Positions 47,001 to 55,588 of a stretch of DNA of 64,000 bases are shown in pieces. Below the pieces are notes generated by a model. That model made no database searches. It was not told where the DNA came from and saw nothing but the letters and a program-made list of their open reading frames with translations. Location: positions 124,001-188,000 of the forward strand of contig CAWFYS010000006.1 in NCBI GenBank assembly GCA_963820075.1, written 5' to 3'. The position numbers were made by a program, and so were the translations under genes. Position 1 is the first letter of the stretch. Each line of letters starts with the position of its first letter. The stretch comes from Kumtagia sp963820075. GTDB taxonomy: Bacteria > Pseudomonadota > Alphaproteobacteria > Rhizobiales > Rhizobiaceae.

Positions 47001-50000
47001 CGAGCGACATAAATATCGTCCAGAGGAAGTTGGTTGAGCAGGAAATGCCAGTCATCCGCCGAAGCCAGCCGGCCGACCGGGAATTCGACGCTCTTGCCGC
47101 GATCGAACCAGCCATCGCCTAGACCGAAGGCGAAGTCGGCGAAGGCGCTCGGCGCCGGCGCGCATATGAGCAGGCGGGTCGACGGGCCGAACAGCGAAGC
47201 GATTTCTCCGCGCGGGTGCTCGTCCCGCATCAAGCCGAAAGCATCTTCCGCCGCGCTGAAGACGATGTCCGCGGTTCCAAACCGTGCAATGTCCGACGGC
47301 TGGGCGACCGTTGCCAGAGGCGCGGCTTCGAACGCGATCGACAGCTCGGCGCGTTCGGCTTCACGGGGTTCCACGGCAATGAAGGCCGCGCCGGCATCCG
47401 CCGCGAGGCGGGCGAAGGCAGCCGTCACCGACCGCGATACGGTGCCGAGTTCGACGACACGCCGCACCGGCGCTGCTCCTTTCCGGCGAAGTGCCGACCG
47501 CAATGCGTCCGTCGCCATGCGTATCCGAGCCACGCTGCCCGGAGAGTGCACCCGCAGGCTTTCGATGGTGGTTTCGCCAGGAACGCTCACCGTGGCTGAT
47601 GGTGCATCTGGTCGCGCCTGACCGTTCGAAGGCGCGTGAAGCGTGTCGAGACGCTTCATTGCTTCGAGATACACCTCGTTCACCGCCACGATCTCGGCGA
47701 TGCGGTCCGGCCTGTCGCGATAGATGGCGGTCAGGATCTCCGGGACCGTTGGCAAGGAGCACTCCGCCGCCATCGTCCAATGCTCGTCGTGGCGACTGGC
47801 AAGGCCCACTTCCTCGAGAAGATAAAGGCAGTTGGCGAGGAAACTTTGCAAGGCCGCGTCCCCTGGCAGCGGAGCGGCGGCAAGGATGCCGGTATTTCGG
47901 CCTGCCTTGCGGGCAATCTCGTAGCCGGCGCGATAGACCGCCGCCTCCAACATTTGCGATGTGCCATCGCTCTGGTCTTCGCCGGGTTCGGGAAACAACG
48001 GCGTCTTCTCGATCTCCAGCGGCGTCGCGCGGAACGGCGGCACACGGCTTGGTATGAGCGTCTGGTGATAGCTCACGTCGCGGAGCGGCTTGTGCTGATG
48101 CAGGTAGGTGCGCTTGAAGCGGCAGTCTTCGAATGTGGCAACGACGTCGCCTGAGATGCTCAGGAAGGTGACGTCCGCCTTGATGGAACCGGCCGACATG
48201 CGTCCGATGTGGATCATCGCGCGTCTGATGATGACGCCAGGCTGATACAGGCGCGCACATCCGAACCGGACGGGAATGTAGGGCGCGCCTCGCACTTCGC
48301 CGGAAATATCGCCGAATGCCGCGACAAGCCCGTGAAAGGCCGCATCCACCGACACCGGATGCAGGCTGTAGGTGACGTACGGATTGCGCGCCGCAGCCGG
48401 CGGATCGATCACGGCTTCGATCCTGTCCTCGCCGATCCGCACCGCTTCGCGAAGAAGCTGGAAGGTCGCGCCGTAGTCGAGACCAAAATTCCGCGCGGTT
48501 TCGTAGGCCGCGGTACCGCTGATCGGGGCCCTGGCCAAGCGCTTGCCCGGCACGATGGCCGCAGGCAGGCTGGCCGAAATCCTGCGGCCGCGCGCCATGG
48601 CATGCAGCGTCCAGTCGTCGCCGCTCAGCCTGTCGCGCGATCTGATTTCGATATTGCCGGTATCGCCGGACATTGTAGTCGAGAGCTCACGCAGATGGCC
48701 CCCGGCCAGTTCGAGCGGGCGCAGTATCTCCAGATTCGAGATTTCAATCCGGTCCGAAGACAGGAACTGTCGTGCGGCCGAAAAGGCAATGTCGAGAAAC
48801 CCGCTGCCTGGAAGAATTGACTTGCCGTCCACCACGTGTTCCGCAAGGTCCGGGAACAAGTGGGCGTCGACATGGTTTTTCCAGCTTCCGCTCGAAAGAT
48901 CGATGCGCCAGCCAGCCAGCGTGTAAGGTTTCCCCATCCTTCCGAACAGGTCGATCGCGTCGCTTGTGAACTCGTGCCGCATGTCGACCGGCTCGAACGG
49001 CAGCGGCGGCAGTTTGATCCGCGCATTGCGCGGGCCGAAGGCCTTGCGACGGTCGAAGGCACCGCCATTGGCCAGGATGCGCGCGAAGGCGGTCGAGACA
49101 GGGTTGGCCGCGTTGTCCTCGCGCAACAGCGACGGAATGGCTTTGGCCGCAACGGCGCGGTTCTTGAATGTGTCGCGGAGGTAGGAGGTCAGGATCGGAC
49201 GAGGTCCGATCTCGACGAACAGGCTGCAGCCGAGATCGATCGCGGTATTCGTCGCCTGCAGGAAGCAAACGGGTTCGCGAAGGTTGCTCCACCAATAGGC
49301 GGGGTCGAGACTGTTGCCCGGCAAGACGCCGCCGGTAACCGTCGAAATGAAGGGGATCTGGGTGGACCGCAGAGCGATCTGTGCCATGTCCTCGAGGAAG
49401 TCGTCCTTGGCGTTCTCGATCAGCCGATGGTGGAAGGGGTAATTGATGTCGAGAATCTGGCCGACGATCCTTTCCGCCGCCAGGATATCGCGCAGCGCCG
49501 CGATCTGCTCAACCGGACCGGACACCGACACGGAGCCTCCGGCATTAACCGCGGCGATCGTGATGTCGTCCAGTCCGTGCCGGCCAAGGAACCCGAGCGC
49601 GTCTTCCGGCGAGAGCTGGATCGCCGCCATTCCGCCCAGCCCGGCCAGCCGGTCCTGGTGGTGGGAACGTTTGGCGACCACGCAAACCGCGTCCACCAGC
49701 GAGATCGCGCCCGATACATAGGCAGCCGCGACTTCACCCACCGAATGGCCATAGACGGCGTGCGGCTTCACGCCGAGAAAGGCCAGGACATCGGCGAACG
49801 CCGCCTGGGTCGCGAACAGCAGCGGTTGCGCGATCTTGGTGTCGCCCAGTTTTGTCTCCAATTCGCTATCCAGCAGCAGATCGGCAAGGTTGATCTGCGA
49901 GTGCACCTGGAACAGCGCGTGGATCACGTTAAAGCGGTCGCGGAACGCTGTGTCGCGCCGGTACGCGTCGACCGCCATGCCCGCCCACTGTGATCCATTG

Positions 50001-51589
50001 CCCGAGAAGACAAATGCGATCCTTGCCTGGTCGTGGACGGCCTCGGCTTGAACCGCTTCCTTGAAGCTCCGATTGCGGTCTCGCGCTTCTATTGCTTTGA
50101 CGATGAGCTCGGGGTCGTCGCCGACGGCGACGAAACGATGCTTGAGAAATGGGCGGCCTGCTCCGGCGGCAGCGATGATCGATCGCCTTTCGGCGGGGCC
50201 TGCTACTTTCAGGGACGCGCGATAGGAGTCGAGCAGGGCTTCCAGCGCCGATGCCGTGTGGGCACTGGCGAAAAATACCTTGCCGCTTGCCTCGGGCTTC
50301 ACCTTCTCGGGTTCAGCCTGCGGATCGCTGATGATGACATGCGCGTTCGTCCCGCCGAATCCGAAGGAATTGACGCCCGCCAGGCGCGCCTGCTTGCAGT
50401 GCAAAAGCTCGATCGGCTCCGCCGCGACGTGGACATTGAGAGCGTTGAAGTCGACGGCCTCGTTCGGGGTCTGGAAGTGCAGCGACGCCGGAAGGAAGTT
50501 GTGTTCGAGCGCCAGCATTGCCTTCATCAGGCCAAACAGCCCCGAAGCCGGCTCGGTGTGGCCTATATTGGTCTTGATCGAACCGATCGGAATCGGTGCG
50601 CGCCTCGCCGCCCCGATGACGGTTCCTATCGCCCATACTTCGGCCGGATCGCCGACTTTCGTTCCCGTGCCATGCCCTTCTATGAAGGCAAGGCGGTCGG
50701 GATCGATATTATTGCCCTCGTAAAGCGACCTCAGAAGCCGTGCCTGGGCGTCTTGGGAAGGAAGCGAAATGCCGTTGGTCCGCCCCCCCGAATTCACACC
50801 CGAGGCGAGGATACGGCCAAAGCTGCGGTCGCCAGCGATCAGGGCCGTGTCGCTGCGGCGCAAGATGACGACGGCCCCGCCTTCGGCACGGACATAGCCC
50901 AGTCCGTCATTGTCGTAGGCGCGACAAAGCCCTTCCGGCGACAACATTCTTGCCTGCGCGAATCCGACGAAAGCCAGCGGATGCGAAAGAACGTTGACGC
51001 CGCCAACGATGGCCGTATCGACATCGCCATCCTCCAGGGCCTTCATCGCCAGGTCGAGCGCCACAAGTGACGATGAGCAGGCCGTATCGACGGTAAGGCT
51101 TGGACCATTCAGGCCGAAGACGTGTGAAATGCGATTGGAAACAATCGAAAGCGTGTTGCCCGTCATGAAATGCGGGCCGCCCGCCGCCGGGTCCTCCATG
51201 ATGAGGCTGCCATGATCGAGCGAGGAGGCGCCGACATATACGCCGACGCGCTGATGGCGCAGGTCCATGAAATCAAGGTTGGCGCTTTCGAGCGCCCGCC
51301 ACGCGAGCTGAAGGATCATCCTTTGCTGCGGATCCATCAGATTCGCTTCGCGGCGCGACAGCCCGAAGACCGCCGCGTCGAAGGCAAAGACGTCCTCGAT
51401 CACGCCGGCGGCAAAGGAGTAGGTCTTGCCACGTATTCCGATTTCCGGGTGCCAATAGCGCGACTGATCCCACCGGTCGGCAGGTATTTTCGTGATCATG
51501 CAGCGGCGTTGCCGCAGGAGATCGAAGAGCTGTTCCGGCGTGTTCGCGCCTGGCGCCTTTACGGCGCGGCCAATGATTTCTACCGACAT
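44081..51589 (-). pseudogene. rkpA: RkpA-like multidomain polyketide/fatty acid synthase, three frame changes near 3' end
   Basis: About 2500 residues when joined, close to S. meliloti RkpA. Domains: ketosynthase (1-430; VDTACSSSLVALDLAM, EGHGTGTKVGDP, NIGHTEPASG), acyltransferase (about 510-810; VYGHSVGEVAAAY), dehydratase (about 900-1170; HVVDGKSILPGSGF), a linker region, enoylreductase (about 1800-2100; LIHGGAGGVGLAAL), ketoreductase (about 2140-2400; LGGIGGFGLAAAHWL) and acyl carrier protein (DVGLDSLMAMELGM). No thioesterase. Extra single bases near 44955, 44887 and 44603-44608 break the ketoreductase-ACP part. The sequence resumes as VAANGYLEGIARARRR, then EAAAVAIAEIDMNIARHLET. A fully reducing synthase delivering ACP-bound fatty acyl chains. 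GTGA overlap with rkpG. Confidence 0.88.
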
Positions 51590-52362
51590 GTTGCCTGACG
51601 CCGTTGTATCAGGACCGGTCGTGAACCTGACGCGTACCCTTGTGCGGCGGTCGACAACGAGAAGCAGCCTTTGGCACTTACCTCAAGGACATACCTTGCC
51701 GGGAGACGGGAGCCTGGCAACACCGCCATTGGCTCGGCCGTCCGATTCGCTAGTTGCATTCCTGGACTCGTAGTTTTACCGCGGCTTTGGTCAGACTTCC
51801 CGACAGACCCTACTAGCTTATGTCGGTGCGCCAGACAATCGAGGCGTGCGAAATTGACGGCCGGTTGCGCCCGTGTTCGGAAGTCTTTTAAATTCAGGTC
51901 TTTAACCAAAGCGTGCGACGCGGCGAGCATGGCCGCCCGGCATCCGCGGAACTTTTCCGTTTCGCTTGCGACCGATCGTCCGGCCGGGCAAAATGATGGA
52001 GCGCCTGCTACCAGCGGCTGAAAGGAACGCCACGTCGTCAATGGGGGACCGAGAAGCCGCCGGCGCGCAACGGTCGGCCGGCATTGCGTGACGCGCAAAG
52101 CTTAGGCGGAAGAACGCGGGCATATTTCGTTTCGTCGTGACCGGTTCGAGGACGGGCGTCTGTCGCGTCCAGCGCCGGATCGAGAAATTCGGCGAATTTC
52201 TCCGCGCGGTCATGATGCAGCCGAGCTAAAGGCCAATCACCCGCGCGAATTGGCAGGCGGGCGGATCGGCGATTCGCGGCACAAGGCCGCCATGGACGGG
52301 ATGGCGCGAATCGATAGAGCGGGTCATCGACAAGACGGCGGGTCCTTTCGATCAGGGAACCG
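51590..52362. other. 770-bp region upstream of rkpA with no recognised gene
   Basis: Open frames on both strands are short or read as low-complexity Arg/Pro/Ser-rich products without ribosome sites. The stretch near 51860-51910 is locally A+T richer (tcttttaaattcaggtcttt) and could hold the rkpA promoter or that of a small RNA. I see no known RNA family or mobile element. Confidence 0.4.
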
Positions 52363-53115
52363 GTGGACGGGAAGGGGACTGGATTGAGACGGCGGGCGAG
52401 CCTCCTTCCGACAGCCACGGCGGCATTGCTGCTCGTGGTGCCTGTCCAAGACAGGCATCCGCCACCGGAACAACAATCCGTCTTGCCGCTCCCGGCAAAG
52501 TCCGACGCGCACCGGCCATTGCGGCCGGGCTTCCTGTCGGCTCGCCTCGACAGCCCACAGGCTTTCCTGCCCGTGGTCGGCGACGAACCGGAGCGCATCT
52601 GCGACGAACTCGATGAGGCCGGTTTCGCCAATTCAGGGTGGAGGGGGGCGGAGATCGCCGGCATATGGGAATGCATGTCGCTGTTCGAGGCGATCGATTC
52701 GGGGCGAAACCCCACGCCAGCGAACACGGTGTTCTATCTGCTGCGCGGCCGGGCGAGCGGCCGGGTGAACTATGCCCGGATGAAGGTCAATCTGCCTGAT
52801 ACGGCCGAGGAGGCCGAAACGCTGGCCCGGGCGGCGCGCTTCATGGAAGCACTGTCCGTCTCGGCCGGTTTCGATCTGCCGACCGACTTGCAGGCCGCGA
52901 TCCTTGCCAAGGCGCCGATCAGCATCGTGACGCGGGATGTGAGTTTCAAGCTCAGGCCCGAATTCAATGACGCGGCCCGCTTCAATCTGTCGATGGAATT
53001 CGGGCCGTCGGCTTACGCATTCCACCGCAGGCCGGAGTCCGGAACCGCGCGGGTCAAGGAAACGGCAACAACCCTGCTCAAGGGCAGGCGGGAGCGGTTG
53101 CGCGAGACCGAGTGA
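52363..53115 (+). CDS. DUF6030-like exported or membrane-anchored protein
   Basis: A 250-residue protein with a basic start and one hydrophobic segment (LLPTATAALLLVVPV), then a Pro-rich linker and a soluble domain of about 170 residues beginning ARLDSPQAFLPVVGDEPERI. Conserved-looking parts are WECMSLFEAIDSGRNPTPANTVFYLLRGRASGRV and VNYARMKVNLPDT. It resembles rhizobial proteins grouped as DUF6030, of unknown function; this assignment is from memory. GTG 52363 is the first start; TTG 52384 with aagggg upstream may be the true one and would put the hydrophobic segment near the N-terminus. It is followed by repeat copy 2. Confidence 0.65.
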   Translation: MDGKGTGLRRRASLLPTATAALLLVVPVQDRHPPPEQQSVLPLPAKSDAHRPLRPGFLSARLDSPQAFLPVVGDEPERICDELDEAGFANSGWRGAEIAGIWECMSLFEAIDSGRNPTPANTVFYLLRGRASGRVNYARMKVNLPDTAEEAETLARAARFMEALSVSAGFDLPTDLQAAILAKAPISIVTRDVSFKLRPEFNDAARFNLSMEFGPSAYAFHRRPESGTARVKETATTLLKGRRERLRETE

Positions 53116-53178
53116 AAACGCGCGAAACCTTCGTTTTCATGGAGTTACCGGCGCGTCGCGCGTCATAAGCCGCACCAG

Positions 53179-53260
53179 GCAGGTTTCGGAAAAGTGTCCA
53201 CGGTTTCCCACGGAAACCTGCGTCAAACAAAAGCCAAGCAGGCGAGATACCGAGCCACGC
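53179..53260. repeat. Two-hairpin (REP-like) element, copy 2 (shortened)
   Basis: Hairpin 1 is well kept (gcaggtttcggaaaa against tttcccacggaaacctgc). The second module reads gccaagcaggcgagataccg and has lost the closing ctgcttag arm. It lies 60 bp after the DUF6030-like gene. Confidence 0.7.
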
Positions 53261-53378
53261 GGCTCCACCCCGCCGGCCGCCTTCTTTGTTGGAGCGGCCT
53301 GTGGTTCCGCAATGCCATCAGCGCTTGACTCTTCACAAAATTGGAACAAAATACGAACACCATTCAAGGGGAGCATTC

Positions 53379-53624
53379 ATGAAGCGGGTGGTGAAGTATA
53401 TTGTCGTGCCGTTCCGCATGGCGAAGGGACGCTTTTTTCCGGGCGAAATGCGCAAGGCCGAAAGTGAGTCCCGAGCCGTTGTGCTGGCGGAGGCTCTTGC
53501 CCGGCGTTTCGCCGGGGTCGCCGCCTTCGAGGTCAATATAGATGAGGAAACCGGCGAGATGCACGATCCGCGCGAACTGATCGTGCTCGGCCGCGTTCCG
53601 GATCTCAGCCTGGCGTTCGCCTGA
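53379..53624 (+). CDS. Small conserved-looking hypothetical protein, 81 residues
   Basis: Starts MKRVVKYIVVPFRMAKGRFF at ATG 53379 with aaggggag 7 bp upstream, an excellent ribosome site. The protein has a basic N-terminus, then PGEMRKAESESRAVVLAEAL and a short acidic C-terminal half (FEVNIDEETGEMHDPREL). It has the look of a small cytosolic alpha/beta protein, with no Cys and no signal peptide. No function is recognised; the good start, even codon use and sensible composition support a real gene. Confidence 0.65.
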   Translation: MKRVVKYIVVPFRMAKGRFFPGEMRKAESESRAVVLAEALARRFAGVAAFEVNIDEETGEMHDPRELIVLGRVPDLSLAFA

Positions 53625-54255
53625 CAAGAGGCGAGGGTGCGATGATGATGCGCGGAGGGGTGAATGAACCGCTCGGCGGATCAGTCGCGGCTGGGCAAGT
53701 GGCGATGCCATCGCCGGCATCGAGGCGAGCCCGCGCAACCGTGATCCCGGTCGTGCCAAACGTCTCCGTCAGCGTGCGTGTCCGGCTGCCATGCCGGTGG
53801 CCGGCGACACCAGCCGGCCACCATCGCCGCGGATCAGCGTCTCGATTGAAATCGCCGGCCCGTTCGCGCAGGCCAGCTTCGACCGGATCAAACCAGTCAT
53901 CGAAGAGATGGCTCGACGCCTGGCCCTCTCAATGAATGGCGCCTTCATTCGTGGCAGTGCCTGTCATGGCGTGGTCTCCTGTCCGGCATGCCAAGGCCGG
54001 ACGATTCGCAGTTCCCGGAGACTACGCCAACTTCAATTCCAACCACTCCCGCGACGGCACGCATCAACGCCCGGCAAAAAAATCTCTTGCTGATAGCTTA
54101 CTTATAGATCAATATAGCTACTACTGCAGTATTGGCATGACCTAGCCGACGCAGTGAGTATACGCTGAAAGTGAGCAACGTAGGGCCGTCAAGATACGTG
54201 GAGGCAGACTGCTCCCACGCGCTTGCTGTTGTGCAAAATATCGCGGGAAAATACG
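53625..54255. other. 630-bp region with possible gene fragment and A+T-rich segment
   Basis: Frame +1 from 53791 gives MPVAGDTSRPPSPRISVSIE then IAGPFAQASFDRIKPVIEEM, which has protein-like composition, before decaying into Arg/Gln-rich sequence to 54093. It may be the front of a broken gene. The following 54068-54145 is clearly A+T richer than the surroundings (for example cttatagatcaatatagcta) and probably holds the promoter of the next gene cluster. Confidence 0.35.
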
Positions 54256-54678
54256 ATGGCGTGGCAATTGGGCGGCCGCTGGACCTATCGAAGCTATCGT
54301 AACAATACAGCACTGGTCAATGGAGATGCGCAGGCGGCGCTCGCCAACATCTTCGGAGAGGGGGTTTTTACTCTCACGGAAGCTGCAGGAGCCGTGGCGG
54401 GAACGTTCGACATGGGAGGGGGCTTTGTTCTCGATATCAGCGGCACCCTCTCCGCGGCCAAGCAAGGCGGCCCGCTGACACTGACCATGGCCGGGTTCGG
54501 ACGCGACGGAACACCGACCCAGGGCTGGCGGTACGACTATCACGCCTTCGACGCCTACACATGGCCGAACGGCGTTGCGCAAGTGCCGGCGATCGTCGGC
54601 TCGGTCATCAGAACCAATCCGCATGGCGGAGCCCCGGCCGGATTCGTCGCTTCTTTCATAGCCGTCCAACAAAGCTAA
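54256..54678 (+). CDS. Hypothetical protein, 140 residues, at head of laccase/tyrosinase cassette
   Basis: From ATG 54256 the product reads MAWQLGGRWTYRSYRNNTAL, followed by alternating hydrophobic strands rich in Gly and Thr (GVFTLTEAAGAVAGTFDMGG, FVLDISGTLSAAKQGGPLTL). This looks like a small all-beta barrel. No signal peptide, Cys or known motif. GWRYDYHAFDAYTWPNGVAQ holds several aromatic residues and a His. I do not recognise the family. Its stop codon (54676) is the first base set of repeat copy 3, and it is co-directional with the oxidase genes, which suggests but does not prove a shared role. Confidence 0.6.
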   Translation: MAWQLGGRWTYRSYRNNTALVNGDAQAALANIFGEGVFTLTEAAGAVAGTFDMGGGFVLDISGTLSAAKQGGPLTLTMAGFGRDGTPTQGWRYDYHAFDAYTWPNGVAQVPAIVGSVIRTNPHGGAPAGFVASFIAVQQS

Positions 54679-54770
54679 GCAGGTTGCGGAAAAGTGTCTC
54701 ACGGTTTTCCGACAGAAACCTGCGACAAAACAAGAGGCTAAGCAGGCGAAGCCACGCAAGTCTGCTTAGA
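54676..54770. repeat. Two-hairpin (REP-like) element, copy 3
   Basis: A complete copy: gcaggttgcggaaaa pairs with ttttccg and aaacctgc across a gtgtctcacgg loop, then ctaagcag (54738-54745) pairs with ctgcttag (54762-54769). It is nearly identical to copy 1 through gcgacaaaacaag(a/t)ggctaagcagg. It sits directly after the stop of the preceding gene and 18 bp before the PfpI-like gene. Confidence 0.75.
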
Positions 54771-54787
54771 ATGAAAGGGACGGCGAG

Positions 54788-55588
54788 ATGGCGGCCCACG
54801 ACGCTGGCGGGGACGGTGGTGCATCATTCACCGTAGCGATAGTCCTCTATCCCGGTTGCGACCTGCTCGACGTCGCGGGCCCAAACGAAATCTTTACTTT
54901 CTTTTCCGGCCTTCCGGCGGGCCAGGGGCTGAGACTGATCACGGTAGGCGCTTCGACGGCTGCTATCCCGGTCGTTGGCGCCCTATCGGTCGTGCCGCAA
55001 TACGACTTCGCCGGCGCGCCCAAGATCGATCTGCTGTTCGTCCCGGGCAGCGGCGAGGAGGTAGCGGAAGCCATCAATGACACAGCGCTTCTCGATTTTG
55101 TCGCCCGCACGGCGGAGGGCTGCCGCTACGTCGCATCGGTTTGCACGGGCGCGCTCATTCTTGCATCCGCAGGCCTCCTCGACGGTTATCAGGCGACGAC
55201 GCACTGGGCCGTGATCGACGCTTTGCGGCTGTTCCCGCATGTCCGCGTCGTTAACGGCTGCCCACGCTACGTCATCGACGGCAAGCGCGTGTCGGGCGGC
55301 GGCATCTCATCGTCCATCGACGAGAGCCTGTTCCTGATCCAACTGCTCGCGACCGACTTCACGGGCAGTCAAGGCGAAGGCGAAGCGGCTGCCCGCGCCG
55401 TTCAACTCATGATTCAGTACCACCCGCAGCCTCCGTTCCAAGGCGGCGATCCATGCTCGGTGGACTACGCCACTTTCGAGCCGGTCGACGCGAGCATGGA
55501 AGGCTTCCGCAACTCGGTCGTCGCCGCGGTGAAACAGCGCCTGGCGAAATCGGATATCGGCGGTCCGCAAAGGGAGAGCAAGTCATGA
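54788..55588 (+). CDS. DJ-1/PfpI superfamily protein (isonitrile hydratase / GlxA N-domain-like)
   Basis: A 266-residue class I glutamine amidotransferase-like protein. FTVAIVLYPGCDLLDVAGPN at the start, PKIDLLFVPGSGEEV and the nucleophile elbow SVCTGALILASAGLLDGYQA (Cys in CTGA), followed by THWAVIDAL, define the InhA/GlxA-type subgroup without an AraC DNA-binding domain. Members hydrate isonitriles or act as chaperone-like hydrolases. ATG 54788 has aaggga upstream. Its stop overlaps the laccase start (ATGA), a strong sign of an operon; a role in processing the oxidised phenols or a cofactor is possible but unproven. Confidence 0.85.
   Translation: MAAHDAGGDGGASFTVAIVLYPGCDLLDVAGPNEIFTFFSGLPAGQGLRLITVGASTAAIPVVGALSVVPQYDFAGAPKIDLLFVPGSGEEVAEAINDTALLDFVARTAEGCRYVASVCTGALILASAGLLDGYQATTHWAVIDALRLFPHVRVVNGCPRYVIDGKRVSGGGISSSIDESLFLIQLLATDFTGSQGEGEAAARAVQLMIQYHPQPPFQGGDPCSVDYATFEPVDASMEGFRNSVVAAVKQRLAKSDIGGPQRESKS

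Noticed and set aside
48836..49993. 385-residue plus-strand frame inside rkpA
   Set aside because: Antisense to the acyltransferase and dehydratase region, with no independent protein signature.
53642..53935. 97-residue plus-strand frame after the 81-residue protein gene
   Set aside because: Arg/Ser/Pro-rich product without structure or motif; another frame of the same DNA looks more protein-like but is itself incomplete.
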